Positions 15,035 through 22,070 of a stretch of 22,070 nt of DNA are shown one piece after another. This DNA comes from JAADHY01 sp964428935 (GTDB lineage Bacteria; Planctomycetota; Planctomycetia; Planctomycetales; Planctomycetaceae), in contig CAYSAG010000053.1 of NCBI GenBank assembly GCA_964428935.1, forward strand, positions 1 through 22,070, given 5' to 3'. Below the pieces are notes generated by a model. The model worked only from the letters and a program-made list of their open reading frames with translations. It did no database searches and was not told the DNA's origin. The number at the start of each line of letters is the position of its first letter. The first letter of the stretch is position 1. Both the position numbers and the translations under genes were made by a program.

Positions 15035-15192
15035 GCGCCGGTTGTGTCTGTTCGGGCGAGTTCCCGCTTCAGCGCGACTTTGACGGTCTGACGTTGGGCC
15101 TGTGCTGGGCGAGTCGTTTGAAGACCCGCTCCCGCTGGACCGCGCGGACCGCTCGGCCGTCCGGCACTCCAGGACCTTGCCCCCAGCCGCGG

Positions 15193-15225
15193 CCGTCGGG
15201 GGTCGGTTTTTGACTGCCCCGACGG
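15193..15225. repeat. Stem-loop upstream of flagellin
   Basis: CCGTCGGGG (15193-15201) pairs perfectly with CCCCGACGG (15217-15225); GTC/GAC in the loop can extend the structure around GGTTTTT. It ends 7 bases before the TAAAGTT box and 116 bp before the flagellin ATG. It lacks a trailing T-run, so it looks more like an operator or leader element than a terminator. Confidence 0.5.
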
Positions 15226-15341
15226 GCAAGCTAAAGTTGCGTGAACCCAGTGCAGCCGGACGCCTTCGCTGTCGAACTCGACTCGACCGCCCTTCGTGCT
15301 GTTACCGGCAGCCGTTCTCAAACACAACCGAGAGGGGGACC

Positions 15342-16742
15342 ATGCTGGACGTCAACGCCATTACCAGTCTGACGTCGGCTCAGTTGCGCGCCGTCCACCG
15401 CATTCAACAGCTGACGGCGGCCATTGCTCAGAACAACCTCCGACTGACGACCGAGAAGCGAATCAATTCGGCCCAGGACGACCCGTCGGGGTTGGTGCGC
15501 GCCGAGCTGCTGCGGGCGGAACTTTCGTCGGCCCAATCGACGCTGGACGGTCTGACCTTGGCCAGCGAGCTGCTCAGCACAGCCGACACGGCCGCCGGCC
15601 AAATTCTGTCCAACCTGCAGCAGGCCCGCACGCTGGCGCTGCAAGCGGCCAGCGGAACGTTGTCCAGCTCCCAATTGGCCGCCAACCAGGCCCAAATCGA
15701 CACCATTCTGGCGTCCATCAACTCCCTGGCTCAAACCACTTTCAACTCACAACGCTTGTTGGACGGTTCGGCCGACTTCACGGTCAGCGGCTACGACCCG
15801 AGCCAAGTGCTGCGCGTCGAGGTCTTGGACAAACAGACCGACAGCGACGTCACCATTTCCATGACCGTGACGCAGCAGGCTCGACGGGCGCACGAGCGCT
15901 ACACCGGCGGCACGTTGGCCAGCGACACCACGCTCGCCGTCACGGGACCGTGGGGCTCCGCCACAATTACCCTCTCCAGCGGCGACACCACTCAAGACAT
16001 TGAAGACGCCTTCAACGCCGTCGCCTACCAAACCGGCATTCAGGCCACTCGCGTCGACGCCACCAACGTCGACCTCGACACAATCGACTACGGCTCTTCG
16101 GCGTCCATTACCATTCAGGTCTTGAGCGGAAGCTTCAGCCTGGACCCGGCCCAAAGTCAGTCCGGCCAAGACGCCGTCGCCACCATTAACGGACAGTCGG
16201 TCACCGCAGACGGCACCACTTTCAGTTACGTTACGTCGCAGTTGAACCTGGAAATCCTTTTGGACCCGTCGGCCAGCGGCACGTTGACGGATTTCACGGT
16301 CAGCGGCGACGGACTGGAATTCGTCGTCGGCACCGACGCCTCGGTCGCCCGCATTGGCCTGCCGGACCTGTCCACCTCGGGACTCGGCAGCGTGCTCGGA
16401 CGCCTCTACACAATCGGCAGCGGCCAGAGCAACTCACTGGCCAGCGGAAATGCCGTCACCGCTCTGCAAATCATCGACGCGGCCATTGCTCAGGTCACCC
16501 GCGCCCAGGCCAAAATCGGCAGTTTTCAGTCTTACACCATTGAGTCCTCCAGCAACGTGCTCGACGCGTTGGTCGAAAACACGGCCGACGCCATTTCCGA
16601 CATTGAAGACGCCGACCTGGCCACCGAAACGGCCTTGCTGGCCAACAACCAGACGCTCCTGCAGACCGCCTACCAGGCCTTGTCGATTACCAGCCTGAGC
16701 AGTCAGAACGTGCTGACGTTGCTGGAGGCGTTGGTCAGCTGA
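15342..16742 (+). CDS. fliC: Flagellin
   Basis: This is the filament subunit of the flagellum, exported by the type III flagellar system and so without a signal peptide. The 466 residues have the conserved outer parts and a variable middle. The N-terminal D0/D1 region (about 1-145) includes KRINSAQDDPSGL, LQQARTLALQAA and FNSQRLLDG. The C-terminal D1/D0 region (about 370-466) includes IGSFQSYTIESS, ISDIEDADLATETALLANN and QNVLTLLEAL. The central part (about 146-370) is rich in Ser, Thr and Asp and forms the surface-exposed D2/D3 insertion. The ATG is chosen for its AGAGGGGG Shine-Dalgarno sequence and the natural flagellin N-terminus. FlgL-type hook-filament proteins share the ends, but the C-terminal DADLATETA and QNVL motifs favour flagellin. 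No other flagellar gene is in view. It converges on the beta-helix gene, 47 bp apart. Confidence 0.94.
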   Translation: MLDVNAITSLTSAQLRAVHRIQQLTAAIAQNNLRLTTEKRINSAQDDPSGLVRAELLRAELSSAQSTLDGLTLASELLSTADTAAGQILSNLQQARTLALQAASGTLSSSQLAANQAQIDTILASINSLAQTTFNSQRLLDGSADFTVSGYDPSQVLRVEVLDKQTDSDVTISMTVTQQARRAHERYTGGTLASDTTLAVTGPWGSATITLSSGDTTQDIEDAFNAVAYQTGIQATRVDATNVDLDTIDYGSSASITIQVLSGSFSLDPAQSQSGQDAVATINGQSVTADGTTFSYVTSQLNLEILLDPSASGTLTDFTVSGDGLEFVVGTDASVARIGLPDLSTSGLGSVLGRLYTIGSGQSNSLASGNAVTALQIIDAAIAQVTRAQAKIGSFQSYTIESSSNVLDALVENTADAISDIEDADLATETALLANNQTLLQTAYQALSITSLSSQNVLTLLEALVS

Positions 16743-16789
16743 CTGACGCTCCGCTCACACGCTGCCCGGCGACACCGCTCTTTCGGCTG

Positions 16790-19700
16790 TCAGTACTCCC
16801 GCACGTAATGCTCCGACACCTCGTTTCGCACCGGCCACGTGGCGCGGAATTGGTCCGGGTACAGTCCAATCTGGTCGAATGGAATCGGACGGAAACCGAA
16901 GCGTCGGAAGACGGGTGAATCCGGCGGAAGGGTGAAGTCACGCCCGGTCAGCGAACGGAAGCCCGGGTCGCTGGAGAAAACGTGGTTGTCCAGCATTTCG
17001 TTGGCGCCGCGGTCTCGCACCGTGAACTGCCCGCAATCGACGACCACGTTTCTCCACACGAAGTTGCGGTCGGCGTTTTCTTCCAGGTGAGCGAGGTCAG
17101 GGTAACGGGAAACCAGCAAAGACTGAGGCGCGTCGAGTTCGTAGCGTTTCAGAAGCTGGACGGTGCGAGGTTCCTTCAGCCGGCTCCGCCAACGTTTTTC
17201 TCCCCACGGCGAAAAGCTGAGTGCCTGCTTGCACTGGACGAACAAGTTGTTGTCCACAATGTTGTCCTTGCCGCCGTGGATTTGGACGCCGCCGAAGCGA
17301 CCGCCGGCGCAGCGGAAGAACACGTTGCCGTAAATGAGCACGGAACTGATGAAGTCGTCCAGTCGAATGCCGGCTTCTCCGGGTGCAGTTCGGCCGCTGC
17401 CAATGTGGTGCCAGAAGTTGTACCGAATGACCAGTCCGCGGTAGACCGGGTTGCCGTAAATGTCGATGCCGGCCTGGTCGCTGGCTTCGTACACCACGCT
17501 GTGCACTTCGTTGAACTCAATGGTGTGCTCGAACCCTTCCACGCGCAGGGCGTGGTGCGGCGAGTCGTGAAAGAGGTTGTGAGCGATTCGGTTGCCGCAG
17601 CCGTCGAGGTGAACGGCCGGAGCGTAGACGCGGTCCACGCGAGAAAAGTCGTAAATGTGGCAGTTTTCGACGAAGTGCCGGCCCGGCGTCAGCGTCTTCG
17701 GGTCGCCTCCGGCCATTCGCACCCCGCCCGCTCCGACCGTGAAAATGTCGCACCCCAGAAGCCCGTGGTGTCGACCGCCCAGAACCACCGCTCCGTTGGC
17801 TCCCAGTCGAGCCAGCGTGCAGCCGGCCAGCAAGCAGTCGGAGCCGCCTTCAATGACCACGCCTTCGGCCTGTCCCAGCTCGAACGTCAGCCCGCGCAGG
17901 ACCACGTGGCGAACGTCGGTCAAGCGGACGAACGGCTTCTTCAGCACGGGAAAGTCCACCTGCTTGACCGGCCCTTCGAACGGCAGAAAGTACACCCGAC
18001 CTCGCCGTCGGTCCAAGTACCATTCACCGGGCTCGTCCAACTCTTCCAACACGTTGAAAAAGTAGTACGGCTGACCTTGCCTGAAGCCGTAGCGGGAGCC
18101 GGGCGCAGTGGTGAGCTCTTTCCGCTGCCGGTCGATTCGCTCGACCTTCAGCATGCGAGCGGCCCAGTAGTTTCGCCAGTAGCCCAGGACCCAAACGTCG
18201 TCCAGCGACTGCCAGCGGTCGGGACGGTCGAAATCGTACGTGAACCGCCCGGACCGGTCGTCCTCCGAACTCAACACGCGGCCGACGGACACAAAACCTT
18301 TGTTGGGCCAACGAGCCAGGTGAAACGGTTGGCCGTTGACGTACAAGTCCACCCACGGGTTGGTGGGGTAGCCCGAGAAGCCGTACCCGCGCGGCTTCAG
18401 CTCTCCCCAGTCCGTCACCCCGTTTGCCTTGAGGTCCGCTTCGAGCACGCGGTCGCGCACTTCAGACGGCAAACGTTTCCGCACGTCGGGGTCGCTGACG
18501 GGTCGGACGCCGGTCAGCCGGACGGCTCCCGAAAACACCGGACGCTCGCCCGGGTAGGCCGCGTACACGACCGGTGCGTTGGCCGTCCCCGAGTCCTCGG
18601 CGGTCAGCTCGAGCGTTTTTCGCACCTCGTAACGTCCGCCCCGCACGACCACCTCCACACCGCCCGGCGGCAGGACACCGCCGCGTTGCCGCTTCAGCTG
18701 CCGGACGGCGTCGCGAGCCCGCTCCAACGTGGCGAACGGCCGCTCCTTCGTGCCCGGGTTCGCGTCGCTGCCGTTCGGCGCGACGAACAGCCGCACGGCC
18801 GGCTTCGGCAACGTCACTCGCGTCCGCGACTGGTTCGGGTCGACGGCGGGCAAGCCTTTCGCCAGTCGTCGCATTTCCTGCTCCCGCTGGTTCGCCTCCC
18901 AGCGGTGGTGCGGCAACAGCCGCTTGTCGGCGGCGGCTCGTGCGAAGGCTTCGGCCGCTTCAGACCACCGCTTTTCCAGGGCGTACGTGTCGGCCAACGC
19001 CAGAAGCGCCAAGCCTCGCAGCTCGGGCGGAGCGTCGTCACGGCCAGCCAGTTCGGCGTAGTGCTGCCGTGCCTGGTTGAAACGACCCTCGAAGCGAAAC
19101 GTGTGCGCCACCTGTAACTGGCAGTCGCGGCGAGTTTGCTCGTCGACGCCTGCGTCCTCAGCCAGCCGCTGGTACTGTTCCCGCGCGGCGGCTGCGTCGC
19201 CGTCGGCCAAACAGCACTCGGCCAGACACAGCCGCGCGGCCACCCGCTGCGAAACCGTCAAGTCCGGAAACCGCAGCAGTCGTTCGTAGACGGCTCGCGG
19301 TCCCAACGGCCAAGCCACTCCTCGCTGCACAACCAGGCAAGACCGAGCGGCCCAGTCTCGAAGGTGCGCCGGAGCGGCCCGGTCGGTGAAGACCTGCACG
19401 CATTGCGCGGCCGCTTGACGCAGACGGTTCTGCCGGCGCAGAGCCAACGCCAGTCCGAGCCGAGCGGTGGCGCACACGGCCGGGACCGCCTGGGAGCGCT
19501 CGACGACTTCCGTAAACGCCGCCACCGCTCCGCTCCAGTCCTCCCGAGCCAGAGCCTCGTTCGCTTCCGCCAACAGACGCCTCAGTCCGCCCGGCACCGG
19601 CTCACCCAACAGCGCGTGCTCCAGGACCTCCGAGGCGGACAAACACCGCCCGAACGCAACGAACTCGTCCACGTCGAGCTTGAGCGAGCCGATGCCCGCG

Positions 19701-20410
19701 TCCGCGTAACCAATTCGCAGCGAACCCTTCGGCGGCGTGTACGGCCCGGTCTGGCTCAGCACGCCGCACACCAGACCGTTCAGGTAGACGCGAGCTTGCT
19801 GCCCGTCCCACGTGACGGCCAAGTGCTGCCAGACGCCGTCCGGCACCGGGTCCGGCACCGTCACACCGACCGCGTTGCGAGGCTTCGGCCGCCCCCACTC
19901 CAACCGAAGCCGCTGAGCCGGGTAGTCGCTCCAAACCCGAAGGCCCTCCCAGTAGCCGTTGCCCTGGGCGAACAGCATTCCGTTGGTGCGGCCGTTGCCC
20001 AGCTGGGCCCCTTGCCCGTGCTTGCAGAACCACATTTCAAAGCTGAACCCAGACAACGTGGGTTCGACCGGCTTGGCTTGGAAAGCCCCTCGGTCCAGCC
20101 GCACGGCTTTCTTGCCGGGCCAGCGTCCGCGGGTCAGTTCGAACGGCTCCGGGCCAGCGTACGAGGCCGCTTCACGCCCGCCGGCCACGCTGCGGGTCGA
20201 GCGGCCTGTTGGCAGCAAGTCTTGGAACGTGTAGTAGCGAGCGACCCCGGGCGTCCGTTTCAGCCGCTCGTGAAACGTCTCCCACTGACGCAACGAGAAA
20301 GCGGACGACGGAGGGCCGGACCGCTGCGTCGGCCGTTGGCCCGCCCAGGCCAGGGAACCCAGCAGCAACGCCGCCAGGACAAGCTGCACCAACAAGGCCG
20401 CTCGTTTCAT
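16790..20410 (-). CDS. Secreted LamG - TPR - right-handed beta-helix protein (possible polysaccharide-degrading enzyme)
   Basis: This is a 1206-residue exported protein. A signal peptide (1-23, ALLVQLVLAALLLGSLAWAG) is followed by a LamG/concanavalin-type sandwich (about 85-265: FEMWFCKHG, WQHLAVTWDGQQARVYLNG, LDVDEFVAFGR). An Ala/Leu/Arg-rich helical region (about 278-530) resembles TPR repeats. From about 540 comes a parallel beta-helix, opening with VRLFVAPNGSDANPGTKERP, then GGRYEVRKTLEL and YPGERPVFSG, with PbH1-type coils at about 840-1080. The C-terminus FDQIGLYPDQFRATWP is typical of large beta-helix glycosidase-like proteins. The opening resembles GH141 members, but I cannot assign catalytic residues. 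The start is set by AAGGAGG 6 bases before the ATG. It is divergent from a GH51 arabinofuranosidase gene, supporting a role in plant-type polysaccharide breakdown. A structural or adhesive role remains possible. Confidence 0.88.
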   Translation of the reverse strand: MKRAALLVQLVLAALLLGSLAWAGQRPTQRSGPPSSAFSLRQWETFHERLKRTPGVARYYTFQDLLPTGRSTRSVAGGREAASYAGPEPFELTRGRWPGKKAVRLDRGAFQAKPVEPTLSGFSFEMWFCKHGQGAQLGNGRTNGMLFAQGNGYWEGLRVWSDYPAQRLRLEWGRPKPRNAVGVTVPDPVPDGVWQHLAVTWDGQQARVYLNGLVCGVLSQTGPYTPPKGSLRIGYADAGIGSLKLDVDEFVAFGRCLSASEVLEHALLGEPVPGGLRRLLAEANEALAREDWSGAVAAFTEVVERSQAVPAVCATARLGLALALRRQNRLRQAAAQCVQVFTDRAAPAHLRDWAARSCLVVQRGVAWPLGPRAVYERLLRFPDLTVSQRVAARLCLAECCLADGDAAAAREQYQRLAEDAGVDEQTRRDCQLQVAHTFRFEGRFNQARQHYAELAGRDDAPPELRGLALLALADTYALEKRWSEAAEAFARAAADKRLLPHHRWEANQREQEMRRLAKGLPAVDPNQSRTRVTLPKPAVRLFVAPNGSDANPGTKERPFATLERARDAVRQLKRQRGGVLPPGGVEVVVRGGRYEVRKTLELTAEDSGTANAPVVYAAYPGERPVFSGAVRLTGVRPVSDPDVRKRLPSEVRDRVLEADLKANGVTDWGELKPRGYGFSGYPTNPWVDLYVNGQPFHLARWPNKGFVSVGRVLSSEDDRSGRFTYDFDRPDRWQSLDDVWVLGYWRNYWAARMLKVERIDRQRKELTTAPGSRYGFRQGQPYYFFNVLEELDEPGEWYLDRRRGRVYFLPFEGPVKQVDFPVLKKPFVRLTDVRHVVLRGLTFELGQAEGVVIEGGSDCLLAGCTLARLGANGAVVLGGRHHGLLGCDIFTVGAGGVRMAGGDPKTLTPGRHFVENCHIYDFSRVDRVYAPAVHLDGCGNRIAHNLFHDSPHHALRVEGFEHTIEFNEVHSVVYEASDQAGIDIYGNPVYRGLVIRYNFWHHIGSGRTAPGEAGIRLDDFISSVLIYGNVFFRCAGGRFGGVQIHGGKDNIVDNNLFVQCKQALSFSPWGEKRWRSRLKEPRTVQLLKRYELDAPQSLLVSRYPDLAHLEENADRNFVWRNVVVDCGQFTVRDRGANEMLDNHVFSSDPGFRSLTGRDFTLPPDSPVFRRFGFRPIPFDQIGLYPDQFRATWPVRNEVSEHYVREY

Positions 20411-20751
20411 GGAAGCCTCCTTCTTCGGGTGTCACGAACCAGACACAGCCGACCGGGCCGGCGGAGACACAAACGGCGTCCGGACGGCGGGACGGTCTGC
20501 GCAAGGCTGGACCCTCGCCTGTCGTGCGCGGAGCAACGAACTGCCGAACTCGAATCTTACTTCGGTTTTTCGGCCGTTGCCACCAGACTGCGCGACCGAA
20601 CGGTCCTACGCAGCCGGGACCACTTCGTTGCCGTGCGTCTGCTTGGAACCGTAGCATGGACGCCGACGGAAAGGCAGGTTCGGTGACGGACGGAGCCGCC
20701 GTCGGCAACTGGCCGTTTCACTGGTTGGAGCTCTGCAAGCGGAGAGGTCGC
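20411..20751. other. Divergent promoter region between the beta-helix and GH51 genes
   Basis: This 341-bp gap separates two divergent starts and should carry both promoters. Strong ribosome sites close each end (AAGGAGG for the beta-helix gene, GGAGAGG for GH51). The middle has one T-rich patch at about 20555-20570 (CTTACTTCGGTTTTTCGG). I see no repeats or recognisable operator and no gene. Confidence 0.5.
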
Positions 20752-22070
20752 ATGAGTCGTTGCGTCTGTTGTGTCGTCTTGCTGTGTTTGGGGTTCGGCC
20801 AGACCGCTCGTCCGGCACAGCAGCCCGTGTTCGAGTTCGTTCCTGCCGAGGGTCGGCGGGTCGAGGTGTGGGTGGACGTAGACCGACGGGCCGAGCGTCC
20901 GGTCAGCCGGCTGCTCTACGGCAAATTCACCGAGCATTTGGGACGAAACATTTACCTCGGCATGTGGGCTCAGGTGCTGGTCAACCCGGGGTTTGAGCCG
21001 GCCAGCCTGTGGGGTGAGCGGGCTCGGTACGTGGGGCGTGAGTTGGCTTGGCGTTTGGAGACGCCGGAGCTGGCCGAGGCCGCCCGCCGCGGACTGCCTC
21101 CCGGGTGGCTGGCGGCCGAGCGGGGCGGCGGAACCTGCTCGCCCGACAGCAACGCCCGAGCGGGTCGACAGTGCGTCCGGCTGGAAGCAACCGACGGCGA
21201 CTCGGTGGTGCAGCTTTGGCAGCCTGTGTTCTTGCCGCTGCACCGGCAGTCGACGTACGAGTGGTCGGTGTGGGTGCGCAGTTCGCGGCCGACGCAGTTG
21301 ACATTGCGTTTGTCTTGGCGAGCCGACCGGCAAGTGGCCGCCGAACAGACCGTGTCCGTTTCCGCCGGTTCGTGGACGAAGTACCAAGGCCGGCTCCGAC
21401 TGCCCGTTCGTCGTCCCGCCTACCAGGCTCCGTTCCGCTGGGAAATCGAACTGACTGGTCCCGGCACCGTGTGGGTCGACCAGTGCTTCCTCAACCCCGC
21501 GGACCACTTGGACGGCTGGGACCCCGACGTCGTTCGGTTGGTGAAGGAGTCTGGTCTGTCGCTGCTTCGCTGGCCCGGCGGCAACTTCGCCAGCGGCTAC
21601 CACTGGAAAGACGGCATTGGCCCGGTCGACGACCGACCGGTCCGTGTCAACCGGCCGTGGAACCAGCCCGAACCGAATTACGTCGGGACGGACGAATTCT
21701 TGCGGTTCTGCGAGCTGGTCGGAGCCGAGCCGTTGATTTGTGTCAACGCGGGCGACGGGTCGGCCGAGGAGGCAGCGGAGTGGGTCGAGTACTGCAACGG
21801 CTCGGCCGACTCGCCTCTCGGAAAACGGCGAGCGGCGAACGGACACCCGAAGCCTTACGGAGTCCGTTACTGGGAAGTCGGCAACGAACTTTACGGCTCG
21901 TGGCAAATCGGTCACTGCTCGGCCGAGCAGTACGCGGAGCGGTACCGGCGGTTCGCCGAAGCCATGCGCCGGCGGGACCCGTCCATTCGACTGATTGCCA
22001 ACGGCCACAACTTGCGTTGGAACGGGGTCTTGGTTGAGCGGTGTGCGGACGTGCTGGAGCGGGTGAGCCT
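20752..22070 (+). CDS. Secreted GH51-type alpha-L-arabinofuranosidase (partial, 3' end outside window)
   Basis: This enzyme should release terminal arabinose from arabinan or arabinoxylan outside the cytoplasm. The 439 visible residues start with a short signal peptide (1-23, CVVLLCLGFGQTARPA). The barrel begins with RLLYGKFTEHLGRNIYLGMW (53-72), where family GH51 has its FxEHxGRxIYxG signature. The stretch at about 105-245 is a beta-rich carbohydrate-binding-like (CBM4/9) insertion. The barrel resumes with LLRWPGGNFASGYHWKDGIG (271-290) and the acid/base motif YWEVGNE with E379. The nucleophile Glu lies beyond the window edge, so completeness cannot be judged. GGAGAGG 4 bases before the ATG supports the start. 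It is divergent from the LamG/beta-helix gene, with which it may form a small polysaccharide-use locus. Confidence 0.93.
   Translation, partial: MSRCVCCVVLLCLGFGQTARPAQQPVFEFVPAEGRRVEVWVDVDRRAERPVSRLLYGKFTEHLGRNIYLGMWAQVLVNPGFEPASLWGERARYVGRELAWRLETPELAEAARRGLPPGWLAAERGGGTCSPDSNARAGRQCVRLEATDGDSVVQLWQPVFLPLHRQSTYEWSVWVRSSRPTQLTLRLSWRADRQVAAEQTVSVSAGSWTKYQGRLRLPVRRPAYQAPFRWEIELTGPGTVWVDQCFLNPADHLDGWDPDVVRLVKESGLSLLRWPGGNFASGYHWKDGIGPVDDRPVRVNRPWNQPEPNYVGTDEFLRFCELVGAEPLICVNAGDGSAEEAAEWVEYCNGSADSPLGKRRAANGHPKPYGVRYWEVGNELYGSWQIGHCSAEQYAERYRRFAEAMRRRDPSIRLIANGHNLRWNGVLVERCADVLERVS

Larger units (their letters stand above)
14932..15341. other. 410-bp intergenic region before flagellin
   Basis: It holds the terminator of the J-like gene (14995-15034), a second stem-loop (15193-15225) and a TAAAGTT box (15232-15238) that resembles a sigma-28 -35 element but has no well-spaced GCCGATAA partner. 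The flagellin frame stays open back to 15102, but that upstream part lacks flagellin character, and the SD-preceded ATG at 15342 is the natural start. No other gene is seen. Confidence 0.6.

Noticed and set aside
15232..15262. Sigma-28 promoter before flagellin
   Set aside because: TAAAGTT is present, but the GCCG-like -10 is four bases too far and does not continue as ATAA; not annotated as a promoter.
15320..15345. CsrA-binding site at the flagellin ribosome site
   Set aside because: The leader has GAGGGGGACC, which contains GGA, but no exact ANGGA and no second site.
16982..19117. 711-codon plus-strand open frame
   Set aside because: It lies inside the minus-strand LamG/beta-helix gene; the composition is His/Arg/Val/Gln-rich as expected for an antisense shadow.
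1..22070. tRNA, rRNA, CRISPR, IS element or prophage
   Set aside because: No GGTTCGAATCC-like T-arms, regularly spaced repeats, transposase motifs or terminal inverted repeats were seen on either strand.

Overview
The window is GC-rich and densely coded, and it looks like a chromosomal piece from a planctomycete (Planctomycetota). The best evidence is the gene at 13927-14931. Its N-terminus is a J-domain-like module with a WLGIP...PPDHYTLL start, a type I know mainly from planctomycetes. It sits behind a short, lidless Hsp70. A lipid A kinase (LpxK), a flagellin, CsrA, an NtrC-type two-component pair and a HisA-like paralog fit a flagellated bacterium with a Gram-negative-type outer membrane. 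No mobile elements, CRISPR arrays, rRNA or tRNA genes were found. Most chosen starts have purine-rich Shine-Dalgarno sequences.

Layout. (1) 1-7691, all on the minus strand: a Na+/solute symporter and a cupin protein 43 bp apart; a 472-bp gap; NADP-isocitrate dehydrogenase (icd) and lpxK 72 bp apart; then a membrane histidine kinase and a sigma-54-dependent response regulator 10 bp apart, the latter cut by the window edge. (2) 7978-9723: a STAS-domain protein (+) converging on csrA (-), a 554-bp non-coding stretch, then a tandem ACT-domain protein (-). (3) 10015-11464: a YihX-like HAD phosphatase (+) converging on a HisA-like protein (-). (4) 11465-12202: a 738-bp gap with hairpins and a repeated 13-mer. 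(5) 12203-15034: Hsp70 and a membrane-anchored J-like/GspE-N protein, closed by a textbook intrinsic terminator. (6) 15342-16742: flagellin behind a structured leader. (7) 16790-22070: two divergent secreted polysaccharide-active proteins, a 1206-residue LamG-TPR-beta-helix protein (-) and a GH51 alpha-L-arabinofuranosidase (+, cut by the window end).

How the genes may work together. The kinase/regulator pair is a normal two-component operon. Hsp70 and the J-like protein look like a dedicated, membrane-tethered chaperone pair, possibly with a nucleotide-sensing MshEN/GspE-N module; this is the most likely undescribed system here. CsrA and flagellin are a known regulatory pairing in other bacteria, but no canonical CsrA site is seen in this flagellin leader. 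The last two genes suggest hemicellulose or pectin side-chain degradation. Across all genes checked, Ile is mostly ATT although Asp, Asn, Tyr and His codons end mostly in C, which is an odd codon preference for a GC-rich genome.
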